Notes under the pieces: generated by a model | Told to the model about the DNA's origin: nothing | The model's input: the letters and a program-made list of their open reading frames with translations, nothing else | Databases searched by the model: none | DNA from: Onchocerca lupi | Taxonomy: Eukaryota > Nematoda > Chromadorea > Rhabditida > Onchocercidae | Reading direction: 5' to 3' | DNA length: 64,000 nucleotides | Assembly (NCBI GenBank): GCA_028564675.1 | Contig: JAOVVO010000096.1 | Coordinates: forward strand, 1 to 64,000 | Position numbers and translations under genes: made by a program | Part shown: positions 1 through 11,398 of the stretch, in pieces | How positions within the stretch are numbered: the stretch's first letter is position 1 | Layout: every line of letters starts with the position of its first letter

Positions 1-45
1 TATATATATATTAGAAAAGTATTATTATACTTTCTTCTATTTTAG

Positions 46-131
46 AACCCAGGGTATCAAAAGGCCGAAATACTGAAGATATTGATAGGCGTTGTACTAT
101 ACCAGCTCGTCCAAACGATGCTGCCATTGAG
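46..131 (+). CDS. Unidentified internal exon at left edge of window (partial gene)
   Basis: An 86-base open stretch lies between a good acceptor (TTCTATTTTAG ending at 45) and a GT at 132. With two bases completing a split codon it reads without stops: PRVSKGRNTEDIDRR, then CTIPARPNDAAIE. The base composition is clearly richer in G+C than the DNA on either side, as for the firm exons in this window. The family is not recognised. The gene would begin to the left of the window. The next phase-compatible acceptor to the right (TTTCAG ending near 371) leads at once to a stop codon, so this may be the next-to-last exon. The donor GTGTTT is weak. It is an exon call by composition and splice sites only. 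Confidence 0.35.
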
Positions 132-2129
132 GTGTTTTTCGTTATTTCATGTATTGATGGAATTTTTAGATTATTTCTATTAATTTGAGTGCACTTTTTC
201 GGACGGATCAGTTAAGTTAATACATTCGTCAGTTTTTGGCATAAAAAAATTTTTTTTGACTGATCACTTGGCTTGGAATCCTCAAGTTTTGCTTTCAATA
301 AGAGATGAACAAGGGAAATGGAATATTGGCAGTTTTACCGGAAACTGTTAATATATGTTTCCGACTTTCAGATTTAGTCATGTATCTCTGTTTTCCGAGT
401 CTTATTTTGTAGTTGAAGTATGAGGCATTGAAATTTATGATTTCTTATGCACAGAAAGATGTGCATAAGAATTATTCACTTCTCCGAATAAGAGAATGAT
501 ATCCTTAATCGTTCAGAATAAATCAGTTCATTTCGATATTAAAAAAGATTCAGCCTGAGAATAATTCCTAATTTACAAATATTTTAGCTGATAGCTTCTG
601 AGCAAAAGAAGAAATCGGAACAAAAGCAAACTGATGATAATATGTCAGAAAACCATCTGAACATGCGAGGCGATCTTCGTTTTTTGACACTGTAGTTAAG
701 ACATCTATGTTGTAATGAAAATATTTTGCCATTCGTTCTTTCAATATGTTTTTCTTTAGATAATTTATCATAATTTTTGATCGCATATTTAATGAAAATC
801 GTCCACTTTCATTTAGCTTAATTGTTTTCATTATGACACTAGGGTTACTGTATCTACTATTGCTCTCAGATATTTTTTTTTTTTTTTTTTTTTTTTTTGA
901 CAATAATAATATCTTGAGTTCAGTATCCGGTCTTTGTTTAGTGAAATGGAAAAGGAAAATAAAACACGAAGTAATCTGGATATCATCATTTAGCCAACAT
1001 TATGATTCAAAAGAGCTTCTAGTGATCTGTGTAGAGTGCAATTTTTCCGCTTATCTTCACAGTAACTGTACCTGTCATTGATACTTATGTAAACTGCACA
1101 GTTTGCATTTCAGCATTCTCTTCAATCTGGAAAATTCATATGTCTTCCAGCTGGAAAAATGTTTATTTTAGTAACTATTTAATCTATATTCCGAGCATGT
1201 CTGTTGAGTTCCAGAATTATTTAGTTCGAACTGCGTAAGTTATTTGACAAGAAATGATGAAAGATTTTTCTTTCTAATTTTTTTTTTTTTTTTGATAACA
1301 AATGATATTCCTAATATATATTGGTTAATAAGGCTAAACTCCAGTCATAACATTCGTATTCACTAAATAAATATAGTCTTCCATTGTGTTTCCATCAATT
1401 ATTATGTGCTAATCTTACAATACTTCCCATTTTTTACTAAGCTTTCAGTGTCATTTTGTACATTATGAATTAAGTAGAACTGGCGTAAATTTTGTTTCTC
1501 TTATTTTAGCTTTCATACTTTAAATTACATTTTAGAATAATTCATTGTTAGAAATAAATCCTATACAGCTGTCCTTCTTATGATATATTGCTAATCAGTT
1601 CATGTGTGGAGAATTGTTGTAAATTGAAAGAATGGTATGAAATGATTAAGGTAAAAATGTTGATAGAGAATCCTTGATATTTCAAATAGTGAAATGTGCG
1701 GATGAAATCGAATACGGATGATTAACTTGCGCCTGTCGCTGATCATATCATTAACGCATGAATTATCAACAGCGGTTGCATTACATACTCTTATTAAATA
1801 TCACTGCTCTAACGCAAACATCTTTGCAGTTAACCTGCAGCATGCGAAGTCGCAGCTGCATGCAGTAGATACATGTACACCGTTAGCAGTGCAATGCATC
1901 AACTATAAATGGCAGAGGGGAGGGATTTGCAACGCTCGCTCGTATAACTGCAAGCTTTCGCAAGTCAACTTGCATACCCCGCCCTGCACGCATGCTCCAC
2001 CCCTCGATAATTGCTTTCCACTCAGTTGTTGGATCCATCGGCTGCAATCCGACGAGTTGACTAGTCCGTTGAGGTTCGATCACCATTGTGGCTTTTCACT
2101 GGTATCTCATAACCGCCAAACTGTCCAAC

Positions 2130-2132
<3 letters not shown>

Positions 2133-2166
<34 letters not shown>
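2133..2166. repeat. (TG)17 microsatellite
   Basis: A perfect run of TG dinucleotides starts at 2133, followed by about 330 bases of TG/TA/GC-alternating sequence (2167-2500) with repeated TGCATG, TATATGCA and GTGTATGTA motifs. Open frames through this area are poly-Cys/Val or poly-Thr/His artefacts of the repeat. Confidence 0.9.
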
Positions 2167-2170
<4 letters not shown>

Positions 2171-2238
2171 CATATATGCATAACGTGCACATCTATATGT
2201 GTATGTGTGCATGCATTGCTTGCACACAGAATGCTTCT

Positions 2239-2500
2239 GTGTTGTGCAGATATGAGCGCACACTTAAATATACTGTGTGTGTATGTATGCGTGCATGTGT
2301 ATGTACATGCATATGTGTGTTGTGTGTGCATATATACGCGTGCATGTGTACGTGCATGCATGTGTGTTATGTGCATATATGCACACATGCATGTCTACGT
2401 GTATGCGTGCAACTACTTATGCAAAAAGTGCCCTTCATCCGGTGTTGTGCAGATATGCATACATATTTAAATATGCATGTGTGTGTGTGTCTGTATGTAC
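2239..2500. repeat. Duplicated 60-bp module within the TG-rich region
   Basis: The string GTGTTGTGCAGATATG occurs at 2239 and again at 2442, each time followed by a diverged stretch ending in TTAAATAT and then TG repeats. The two copies are 203 bases apart. This suggests a tandem duplication of a unit of about 200 bases that has since diverged. Confidence 0.5.
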
Positions 2501-4340
2501 GTACTTGTCTGTCAATCGGTAGCATATACGGATGCGTCTCGGAATGCCACGGCAACATCTTATCGATGCAGGTAGTGCCTCTACTCAGTTCTATCCCAGC
2601 CTTCACTTAACTCGTCTCTCTGTGCGACCGACCGCTCGCCAAGACGCATCGCCTTCCCTCCTCTATCCTCTACCAGCAGAGATTATCGACTGACTGTGTT
2701 GGGCCGTGATTTGTTTGGATATCGGCCAGCAGAGTGCCATGTTTTGCTATTCTACACTCGAGAGCTCAGATGTAGGCCTAGCTATGGCTAAATGAGCCTT
2801 GTCTTGTGAGTTATTAAAATCAAGTGTTTACTTACCTGTGTTTCTTCTTCCTTCATTCAATTCCAGCATATTTGTCACATCTGTTATTTCCATTTCACAA
2901 TTTGATTATGACTTTCAGAATAGCAATTTTGAATATTTTCTGCGTGTCATCACTCATAATATTAACTTAGACGGTATTTTCATCGGTAAATGTAAGGAGG
3001 AATCGTACTTGGCACTCTAAATGTACCGTATATGTTGTTTTTCTTTTGAAATTTTATCATTGAGTTGCACGTTGCATGAGGACCTTCTCTTATGATCATT
3101 GCAAACATGTCAATAATGTGTCATAATACGCGAAGTGAAACCAACTTATCAAGTGTAAAGTTCCCGCGAGCTAACAGAGGGGCAGTCATTCGGGCTCATT
3201 TATTTCGTCTCACCATCATTATTTCATGGGGTGGCAACACTTATTGATGAATGCACATGTCATCCGTCTTGATCATTTCCATCAATGTCACGATTGTCAC
3301 TGAATTTGTGTTAATATTTTTCTCATAACTCTTATAGTGTTTGCAAAAAAAAGAGCTACTATATCTTTATTGTTTTTAGTTTTATAAATATTTATGCCCC
3401 TACATTTCCTTCTTTTTTATCGTTAAATCTTTAACCTTCTTCAAGTATAGTCATTCCCTCTGGTAAGCTAACTGATAAGAACATTCCATTTCGTTTTATT
3501 GATTGTTAAATTTGTAAGTATTCTTTTCACTGTGTTTGATTTCAATTCATGCTATGAAATTACGTCCTTTCATTTTCATTTATTTTCTTCATGTGGAGTT
3601 TTTCCACTTGTAATATTTTGTGCTTTTTCAATATGATAGAATTGCATCTTATGTATCAATTTCAATTTATTTTTACCTATCTCATGCTCCGGAACATTTT
3701 ATTTATCAGCAATATTAGTGTGATTTTTGGCATTAGTTGTGCCAGGCCTAAAATCAAAGTTAAACACAAATCTTCTCTTGGTCATCTTCTTGCTGGTCTT
3801 TTTTTCTCCCTTCTGGTTTTTTGTAGGAAGTCAGTTGTTTCCCTTCATCGACTTTTCACATATTCCATTGAGTGGCTTTCAAATGCTTTAATTTCTTATC
3901 AGTGCAGTATGTCAATGATAATTCGCTAAGAATCCATTTGAGATGTTTGTAGCTCCTTCTTCCTTGAAATTGCTTTTCTTTCCCATTGGATTCTTGTTAC
4001 TAGAATCATACGTGAAGCTTCCAAGTAGTCGGAGAAGCCAAAATATGTGTGTAATAACTTATGTGGAAATGATAGGGTACAATAAGGTAAACCGGAGGGC
4101 AAAAGAACTTATCATGTCCCGTTATCGATTACAACTAGTAAATATTTGGTGTATTGTAAGTTATGCTTGTCAATTATTTTTCGATCAATTTCCCATCTAT
4201 CCCTTTTTTCGAAAGATGAAAAAGGGAGTTGAAGCATCATTCATCGGACATTTTGCTGCACGGTGGTAGCTATTTCATAATGTACCCTGGAAGAGATGAA
4301 TGGATGGATGCGTGGTCTTGGATTATTGTGCTGCTGAGGC

Positions 4341-4366
4341 TGATGATGATGATGATGGTGACGATG
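4341..4366. repeat. GAT/GAC trinucleotide run
   Basis: TGATGATGATGATGATGG is followed by GACGATGAG. It is a short imperfect trinucleotide microsatellite in non-coding DNA. Confidence 0.6.
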
Positions 4367-4632
4367 AGTGATCTTAAAAGATGAAGAATGGAGAGGTCAG
4401 CAGTGGTGATGATGATGTTTGACCTGTCTCCCTCAATTTCTTAGTTAAATGCTAACTGATCACCAATCTAATTGACACAATGGGAGAGAGCAAAATTGAG
4501 AGAGTGATTGGTGGATGGGTGAAACAGCAGGACAAGTACGACAGAAAGAGTACCTCGTTTGCATTATGCGAGTCAATCAGCTTGCCCGCTTTATTTCTCG
4601 GGAAATTTTAATTTGAAATGCTGCGACGACCG

Positions 4633-4656
4633 CTTCTCTTCTCTTCTCTTCTCTTC
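4633..4656. repeat. CTTCT pentanucleotide microsatellite
   Basis: Nearly five copies of CTTCT lie in tandem, read directly in the sequence. It is located in non-coding DNA upstream of the acidic-protein gene. Confidence 0.8.
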
Positions 4657-5470
4657 ATTGCGAGCATGACACTATGAGTAATCAAATGAGTAATAGCATG
4701 TGTGTTTGATGGGTGATGGATTGAGAGCCATCTGGCCACTCCATATAATAGAGAGAATGAGAGAAGGGGGGGAAAAAAATTCAAAAAAACAGTTTTGAAG
4801 AGCGACGAAGAGAGAGAGAGAGGATGAATTGGAGATGCAGAGGAGGGAAGAAGAAAGAAAGTTATGAAAGTTTTGGCGGTAATGCTGATGAGAGTAAGGG
4901 TTATGTGGTCGTTGCAGAGAGGAGGTATGTCTGTTGGCAAGATGCCACAAGAGCGAACTATTAATATGAAGCTACCTCTCTCACCGTATCTGTGCGAAGA
5001 TTAAATGTAGCGGGCTTTCCAGGGTTCAATTCTCTCCATTTCTAGCACTCCGCCAGTTCCCCCTCAAATTGACACGAAGAGTTGAGTGAAACTCGATCAG
5101 CATACGGTGTGCGGCTCTATAATGCTTGCATGTAGTGCCATTTATGTTCGACATTGCTGCTGTGTGAATGTGTATGTCTATGTATGTATATGTGTAGGTA
5201 TGTATGGGTATCAAACTTAAATACATGTGACAGATCTGGCGACATGCAAAATAACTTCAAATCGTTATAAATGATGAATATTATGTAATATTGTTAGCTA
5301 CTGTTTGAGCTATCGCTTAGAGAGCGTTGTTGAAGCTGTGCTAAAATTTGAGACATTATTGTTGCATTTGCATTACTTACATTACAAATATGCTGCTGCT
5401 GTTATGGTTTCATTTGACGTCATGTAATTTAGTTGATACACAATTTTTGTTGAAATTGTTATGTTGATTT

Positions 5471-5474
5471 TAGG
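5471..5474 (+). promoter_or_regulatory. Probable trans-splice acceptor (or 5' UTR acceptor)
   Basis: The sequence TTGATTTTAG ends at 5473, 74 bases before the ATG at 5548, and there is no upstream coding exon. In nematodes such a site in front of a first coding exon commonly receives a spliced leader. The sequence cannot tell trans-splicing from an ordinary 5' UTR intron. Confidence 0.4.
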
Positions 5475-5547
5475 TTCGTTGTGTAGTTACGCATTACCGC
5501 AACAGTGTAATCGTTATCTTGAAAAGCCGAAAAACAACAATCAAAAA

Positions 5548-6492
5548 ATGAGTGCAGTTGACGAGCGAGTCGCTGAAAAAAGGAAGTTGGAGGAGAAAGA
5601 TACAGAGAATGGTGTGGCCGCTAAGGGAGCAAAAGTGGAGAATGGAATTGTTGCTGTAAGATTTTTCTAAATTTTTAACCTCTAAATTGGTACTTTTTTA
5701 GATACATTAAGACCATTTTTTAAATGTTAGGTAATATCACTATAGTGATTTGATGGTAAGATTATGAAAAGCGGATAATAGTAAGAGAACTTCAAGAATT
5801 TGAAATTGGGGAAAACTGTTTATTATTCCTGTACTTCGAGTAACAGTAACTTTTACTATTTTTCCTTCGACGTGTTGTGTTTGATTCAGTAATTATGATC
5901 TCACAAAACTGGATATACTATTTCCAGGCAGCAGGTGATGCGCAGATCAAAGATTTAAGATCGGACAAAAACTCCTCCTTGAAAGGTTTTTTAATGTGTT
6001 TTATTTTTTCTGAATCGATTCCTTTATTAAACTGCGGTTTGTTCCCAATTTTTAAAGAATATGAAAATGAAAAATTAAAATGCAATACTTGACCGAAGAA
6101 ATTGAGGAATTAGAAATCATTGCTTGAGCTGGAATTGTTGTTGGAGACATATTGCTCATGTTGCAAGGAAACGGATAGCATACGCTATTCTGATAATGTT
6201 CAGTCAGATTAAAAATCTAGATTTTTCAGAAAATAAAGAGAAGACAACAAATGAAAATCATGATGGTGATCACGACGAAGACGGTGAGGAAGCTGCGGAT
6301 GGTGAAGAGGGTGTCGAAGAATCGAGCGGTGGTGAGGATGAAAGTTTAGGCGATGAGGAAGATGGAGGTAGCGAAGATGATGAAGCAAGCATTGGATCCG
6401 AGGAAACCGATGGCCAAGGTGATGGTGAAGGGGGTGATTTTGGGGACGATGACGATGTGGAAGGTGAAGAAGGTGGTGAAAGCGAAGAGTAA
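5548..6492 (+). CDS. Acidic nuclear-type protein, prothymosin/parathymosin-like (3 exons)
   Basis: Three exons, 5548-5655, 5928-5985 and 6230-6492, join in phase to give 142 residues ending in TAA. The start is MSAVDERVAEKRKLEEK and no earlier in-frame start is needed; the second exon contains AQIKDLRSDK; from about residue 65 the chain is almost wholly Glu, Asp, Gly and Ser. Order (short basic/acidic N-terminus, then a long acidic tail), small size and lack of hydrophobic core match the prothymosin/parathymosin family, whose members are disordered nuclear proteins that bind histones. The match is of composition more than of residues, and a bipartite nuclear signal like the vertebrate C-terminal KKQK is absent; KRK at residues 11-13 is the only basic cluster. 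Alternatives are another disordered acidic chaperone or a nucleolin-like N-terminal fragment. The gene structure is secure, the family call moderate. Confidence 0.75.
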
Positions 6493-7653
6493 TGATCATA
6501 GTGATGTTGTGATGTTGATGCCTACTGCAAATTCTATTTGCCGTTTTTTGTCGTCCGTTTGTTAATCCTGATTTTACAATTTATGGAAGGGCCATTTTAT
6601 TTTCAAGATAATACTTTGTGGAATGACAGTTGTAAGCTTCAGGGGTCCTCTCTACGCGTTGTGATTTACTGCAGCAAAAAAGTGCTATTTTCATGGCATA
6701 CTTTTCGATTCTCTGGAAGATCTAGGAACTTTCATCACTATTGTTTTGTTATTCCACAAATTGGTTCCCAAATGTCGTGAATTAGCCCTTCCAAACCGTT
6801 CTAATTGAGGAAATTTTAGCTGGTAAAAGTTCTTCATAAATTTTTATCTATTTTTATTTTTATCTAGTTCTGTTTTCATCTATTTATCTAGTATTTATTA
6901 TAAAAGTTTATTTGAATGTCTTCAGATTTACCTCTTATTCAAAAAGTAAACGGATAAAATTTTGAATTCCCCGAATTTCTAGCTGCGTTTCCTCATAAAA
7001 CTGTAAAGACTGGGATTTTCATTTTATTTTAAAGAAATTGTTGTTATTACGTTGTTTTTTTTCTCTTTTTTTTTCTGGTTTATTTTTTAATTCATATGTT
7101 TAGATGAAATATTGTTGGCATTTTTATTTTTTCTCATTTTCCTCTTTATTTCTTTTTTAGTTCAGAAATTGTCATACGAGAAAAAGATTTGTTCGTTTAT
7201 CTATTATTAACTATATGTATATGTACTTGATACCCTCTGTTGAATTGCGGAAGATGTAGTCCATCATTCAAAGTAGTATTGTGCGTTTAATTAGTTCAGG
7301 AAAGAATTTACATGTCCTTGGAATTCAGAACTTTTTTTCGAAATTCATTTTTTCTATAACTGGCAGCAATCATTTTTTGATTTGTTTGTACCATTTGTTA
7401 TATGTATTGTGCAGCTAATTGCATACACACGCAACAGCAGTAGAGATGACTGTCATTTATCAGTATCTTCTTGGTTTTGTCTCTTCTTTGGAACAGTTCG
7501 CCGATAATTTTGGCTTATTATACGCACATAAGAATTATCGCCACTTTCTGAGCTAACTTGACAGAAGTATTGTTTGTTGATATGATTATGATGATTTATG
7601 CGTATGATATCAAGGAATGTTTTACTGTTTTACAAGCATTCTCTCTACTTTGT

Positions 7654-7710
7654 ATGTGTGTGGGTGTGTTTGTGTGTGTGTGTGTGTGTGTTTGTGTATG
7701 TGTGTGCATG
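7654..7710. repeat. Imperfect GT microsatellite
   Basis: TGTG repeats interrupted by TGGG, TTTG and TATG. Read directly; located in non-coding DNA. Confidence 0.85.
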
Positions 7711-8874
7711 TCCGTTTTGTTCAGAGTATTAAAAATAATCTCATTCTGTGTCAGCAAATAGTAGTTGAATTATATTACGTTTTGAAATGACTTCTACATA
7801 TTCCGAAAAGGGGAACGCAATAATTGATGCATTTTATCTACTGCGAGAATTAAGATTTTTCGGGAAGTACACTTTGCGATTCTGCATTGATTTTTAGATG
7901 ATGCGAGCGATTCTTAAAAAATTACCTCTACAACACAAGGTCTAAGGGAAAGTAAATGGTTCGTTCTTTGTATGGAAAATTGAGAAGCAGTAAGGGGAAG
8001 AGGAGGTTTGTGGTCATTAAGTGGAGTGAGGGGGGATTTTTGGATTTTGCAAAATGGATTGTTTCTTAGGTTATCCTTAAATTGTTTAACAGCTTGACGC
8101 GAATGTACCAGGAATTTTGAAAGTGGTTTTTGTAAAAAAAAGAAAAGGATTGAAAAGAAGGTTCCGGCATTTTTTGTTTGAGATCCGGTCGGTCATTCAT
8201 TATCACTGATTTTCAGTGATTTCTGACAGAATGCAGCTAACAAGTACATTGTACAAAGCATAAATTGAGTGAACAGTAAAACACTCTGTCTAATTACATA
8301 CATGAAAATTAAAACTGATATTTTTGTTGGAGGTGCATATGTGAACTATATTGATGTATTTTTCATTCTTTATAGCATGTCTTAAATTCTCCAAAAGTAA
8401 TCGAAACCTCAAAAATTTTAAAATGAGAACATGAAATATTCCATAATATTGCCACTCCTGCAATCCATGATTCCGTTCATAAGTAGATTGCAACCGTTGT
8501 CTTATCACCAGATGCCACCACTGATTATTCTTGAGCGATTGAGATTCTGAAGAGTCTTTTTCTCATTGAATTTGGGCCCAACGGTGAAGCATTCTACTGT
8601 TAAGCTATTAATATACAATTCATCCCTGATTTGTATCCTTTCTAGTATCTAGATTTCTTCATCGAGATTTTTTTTCTTTTCTCATTAATATATTTTTATA
8701 TAGAGGACAAAAAAGCTATTAGATAGCATATAGCGTAAATTTAATAGCTTTTCAATCTAAGTCAAAGATATTTTTAGTAATCTAAGCAAAAAATATTTCC
8801 AATTAGCTGTTTCCCGCAGTGCGAATTGTAGCCGTCCAGCTAGTCTATATAAATAAAAATGTCCGCTCATTTAC

Positions 8875-8904
8875 TTTTACCTGTCACATCTGTGACAGGT
8901 AAAA
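8875..8904. repeat. Perfect inverted repeat, 14-bp arms, 2-base loop
   Basis: The left arm TTTTACCTGTCACA (8875-8888) and the right arm TGTGACAGGTAAAA (8891-8904) are exact reverse complements around TC, followed by an A run. The arms have mixed composition, so this is unlikely to arise by chance from A+T bias. It could form a hairpin in RNA or bind a symmetric dimeric protein, or be the remnant of an inverted-repeat element. No terminal duplications or coding sequence around it support a transposon. Confidence 0.8.
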
Positions 8905-11343
8905 AAAAAAAAGAATGTAGATATATCTAAATTAAAATTACGCCTATTCGAATGCAACGTAATATCAAAATTTTAAAGCAATTGGTATAGAATTTGCAAC
9001 ATTATGTCAAATGTCACAACGAACATTTACATTTTTATTTATATGGATGGAGTAAACAAACTTAATTTCTATTCGATATTTCGTAACTTTATGAATAAAT
9101 TGTATAAACAGTAACAGCAAGAGGAGCAGAAAAAAGAAGGTCGAAATCTTGTACCATTTCTGGTCATAGATTTTTAAATTCTAAATAATAATACTGGGAA
9201 AAACAAAAGAAGAGTGAAGTCTTAATTTTTGTAACATATTTGTAATCATCGATCGTTAAATTTTAATAATACCTGAATCAATCTGAGAAGATTCTTCATC
9301 TTCTAAATAAAAATGTATGATAATGTGCAATTTCGGATTATATTGCTACATTTTTAAAGTTGACACAATAGTTAATATCTTGATCTGGTAAAAAAGTTCA
9401 ACAATTATTTATTTCTTTTTTAAGAATAAGTGAACGAAGTAGATTCGTTGATTTCTTCGGAATTCAAATAATTTCATCGCATAATTGGATATGCTTTATG
9501 CTATACATCATATTAAGTATTTGTTTGATTTGCTTAATTAAGATATTTAATTACATTACTTACAATTTGTTTATCTGTCCATACATTCTTCCAGAATCAA
9601 AATGCCATTATCAGTACAGTAGTCGTTTTGCTTGCTTAATTATCTAAAGGAAGAAAGAATTTCTCGATAATATAGTAATATTTAATAATTCTTCAATTAT
9701 TGCTGATATTATCATTTGACAATTTATGCGTTATCATTTATTCATCATCAAATTACCATCGCATAAATTGATAATACGATAAGTATCATTATCGAATTAT
9801 GATGTGAATCAAAAACCTTCTTGGTGATGATTTAATTGACGAATATTCGATCAACAATAATGATTTCCTTCTGAAGAATAATACCGTCCGAAAAGTTCAA
9901 TGAAAATACATCGCTGCAAAATTTAATAAAAATTTTAAAAGTTCTCCAATACTTCTTACAAGTTAATCTTTTTTTTCTCTCGATTGCGAATTATCGTTAT
10001 ATTCTGAATAATCTTTGAATAATCATTTAAAAAACTCAATTGATTAGTCCTTATGGGATTGTTTAATTTTCGATCATTTGATGAGAAACGAAGAATTTCC
10101 ATAACAAAGAAGCATTTCGAATTATCAATTTAATATTAGCCTAAAAATGAATTACTTATTAATTTCTCAAAAGCCTAGCCATGAATGACCAATTATTGTT
10201 TGATCAAAAAAAATTAGCCAATAATATTTTATTTGTTTCACACTTAACCTTTTCAACAATTTATTTTGACCTATTACATAGTTTTTATTTTCACATAGTT
10301 CAATGTAAAGAAGCATCAATTTTCCGTAATATATAAACGAAGCATTTTTTTTTCTGCAGATCAATCGATTGCTTGAAATTCCTGAAATTATGCTTTACTT
10401 CAAATTCCTGTAATTATGCTTAATGAAACGATTGATGATTTCTAATATTATTAGGATTACTGAAGTTGCGAATGTTCTTTAAATATTTTTCACACGCTTC
10501 CTCATATTAACGACAATATGATTGCACATGACATTGGCGTCTTAAACGGATTTTATGAAAAAAAAAGTTTTGATTGTTGAAAATAATGCAAATATGAAGG
10601 ATTCGGAAATGACAAGAAAAATAATTTTACATTTCAGTTTCGTTTGATAAGTTCATTGACAAATGAATGCATCATTGCTATTGAAATATTGTCATTAATG
10701 ATGGAAATATCTTGAGATATCATTCATTTGAATGATTAGCAATCAAAGTTAAGAGTTTATGATAAAATGTTGGCATAAAGATCAAAGATATTTTTTGATC
10801 ATCTTTTGGAATCAAAATAGACAAAATCAAAATTAACTTGCTATTCAGTCTTCTTGAATTGTCAAATCCTGTGAAACACTTTCTTATTGTTTGCAAAATT
10901 GTGTATTTTTAAATCACTTTCAAAATTAAGTACCAATTTATGCATTCATTGTCGAATTTTCATTTAAAATATTATCTTCCACAAAAACATCCTTTTAAAA
11001 TCAATTCGTAGTATTATTAAAATAATTTCAATTATGAGCTCAGTGAACTATAATCTGTAACATCATAATTTACATTCATCATTCTCATTCCAATCGCTAT
11101 TTATAAATAAGTAAATAGATGTACTATATGAAAAAATAAAATTCATTGTCATAGAGATAATTATAAATTATGAGAGATTAAAAATAGATCAAAGATAGTT
11201 GGATTTTATCTTGTTAATTTGGCTCAATCAAAACACTGGAATAGCTTAGCTAAACAAATTCAATGATGATAATATCATCTTATCAGTGATATAACTGATA
11301 GCAATTTCGCAGTAACAATTCAAAATATTACTAGTATGCTGAA

Positions 11344-11398
11344 ATGAGACAAATAGTCGACTTATTGTTTGTGTTGTTGATTAATAGTATTTCTTTTG
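11344..11398 (+). CDS. Orphan signal-peptide-type first exon
   Basis: An ATG begins MRQIVDLLFVLLINSISFG, a short positively charged start followed by a hydrophobic core, and the stretch ends at a consensus-like donor G|GTAAAT with one base left over (phase 1). This is what the first exon of a secreted protein looks like. No phase-compatible next exon is apparent before the cysteine-rich gene, whose own first exon (13858) ends in phase 0. It could be an alternative first exon of that gene through an unseen small exon, a separate gene, or chance. Confidence 0.25.

Larger units (their letters stand above)
1820..2640. other. GC-richer patch, possible promoter region of unknown gene
   Basis: This patch is visibly richer in G+C than its surroundings and contains many CpG dinucleotides (for example around 1930-2070 and 2530-2680), unlike most of the window. 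It carries CCGCCC and CCACCCC boxes near 1980-2000 and a pyrimidine-rich tract near 2640-2670. No gene start can be tied to it. It could be a promoter or a first-exon region for a gene whose exons I cannot see, or old transferred or repeated sequence. The evidence is composition only. Confidence 0.25.
132..5470. other. Non-coding stretch with simple repeats
   Basis: No spliced or single-exon gene can be supported here. The open frames of 100-110 codons at 3591-3929 and 3943-4269 have T-rich, hydrophobic composition and no splice context. The stretch holds long T runs (870-898, 1279-1293), a GC-richer patch with TG repeats (1820-2640), a GAT/GAC trinucleotide run (4341-4366), a CTTCT run (4633-4656) and GA-rich tracts (4760-4860). 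The last kilobase lies upstream of the acidic-protein gene and may hold its promoter, but no TATA or initiator motif can be singled out. Confidence 0.6.
6493..11343. other. Non-coding A+T-rich stretch
   Basis: 3' flank of the acidic-protein gene followed by intergenic DNA. The frame at 6538-6780 lacks an ATG start and lies where a 3' UTR is expected. Contents I can see: an imperfect GT repeat (7654-7710), a perfect 14-bp inverted repeat (8875-8904), a two-copy tandem repeat of about 25 bases (10370-10420, AAATTCCTG.AATTATGCTT) and many A or T runs. I see no exon chain on either strand. Confidence 0.6.

Noticed and set aside
568..903. Open frame beginning with a lysine run on the minus strand
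   Set aside because: The lysines are a T run read backwards; the rest has no recognisable content and no splice sites.
2107..2610. Overlapping Cys/Val- or Thr/His-rich frames of 80-250 codons on both strands
   Set aside because: Produced by the TG repeats, which are open in several frames at once.
3591..4269. Two plus-strand frames of about 110 codons
   Set aside because: T-rich hydrophobic composition, no family resemblance, no splice or start context.
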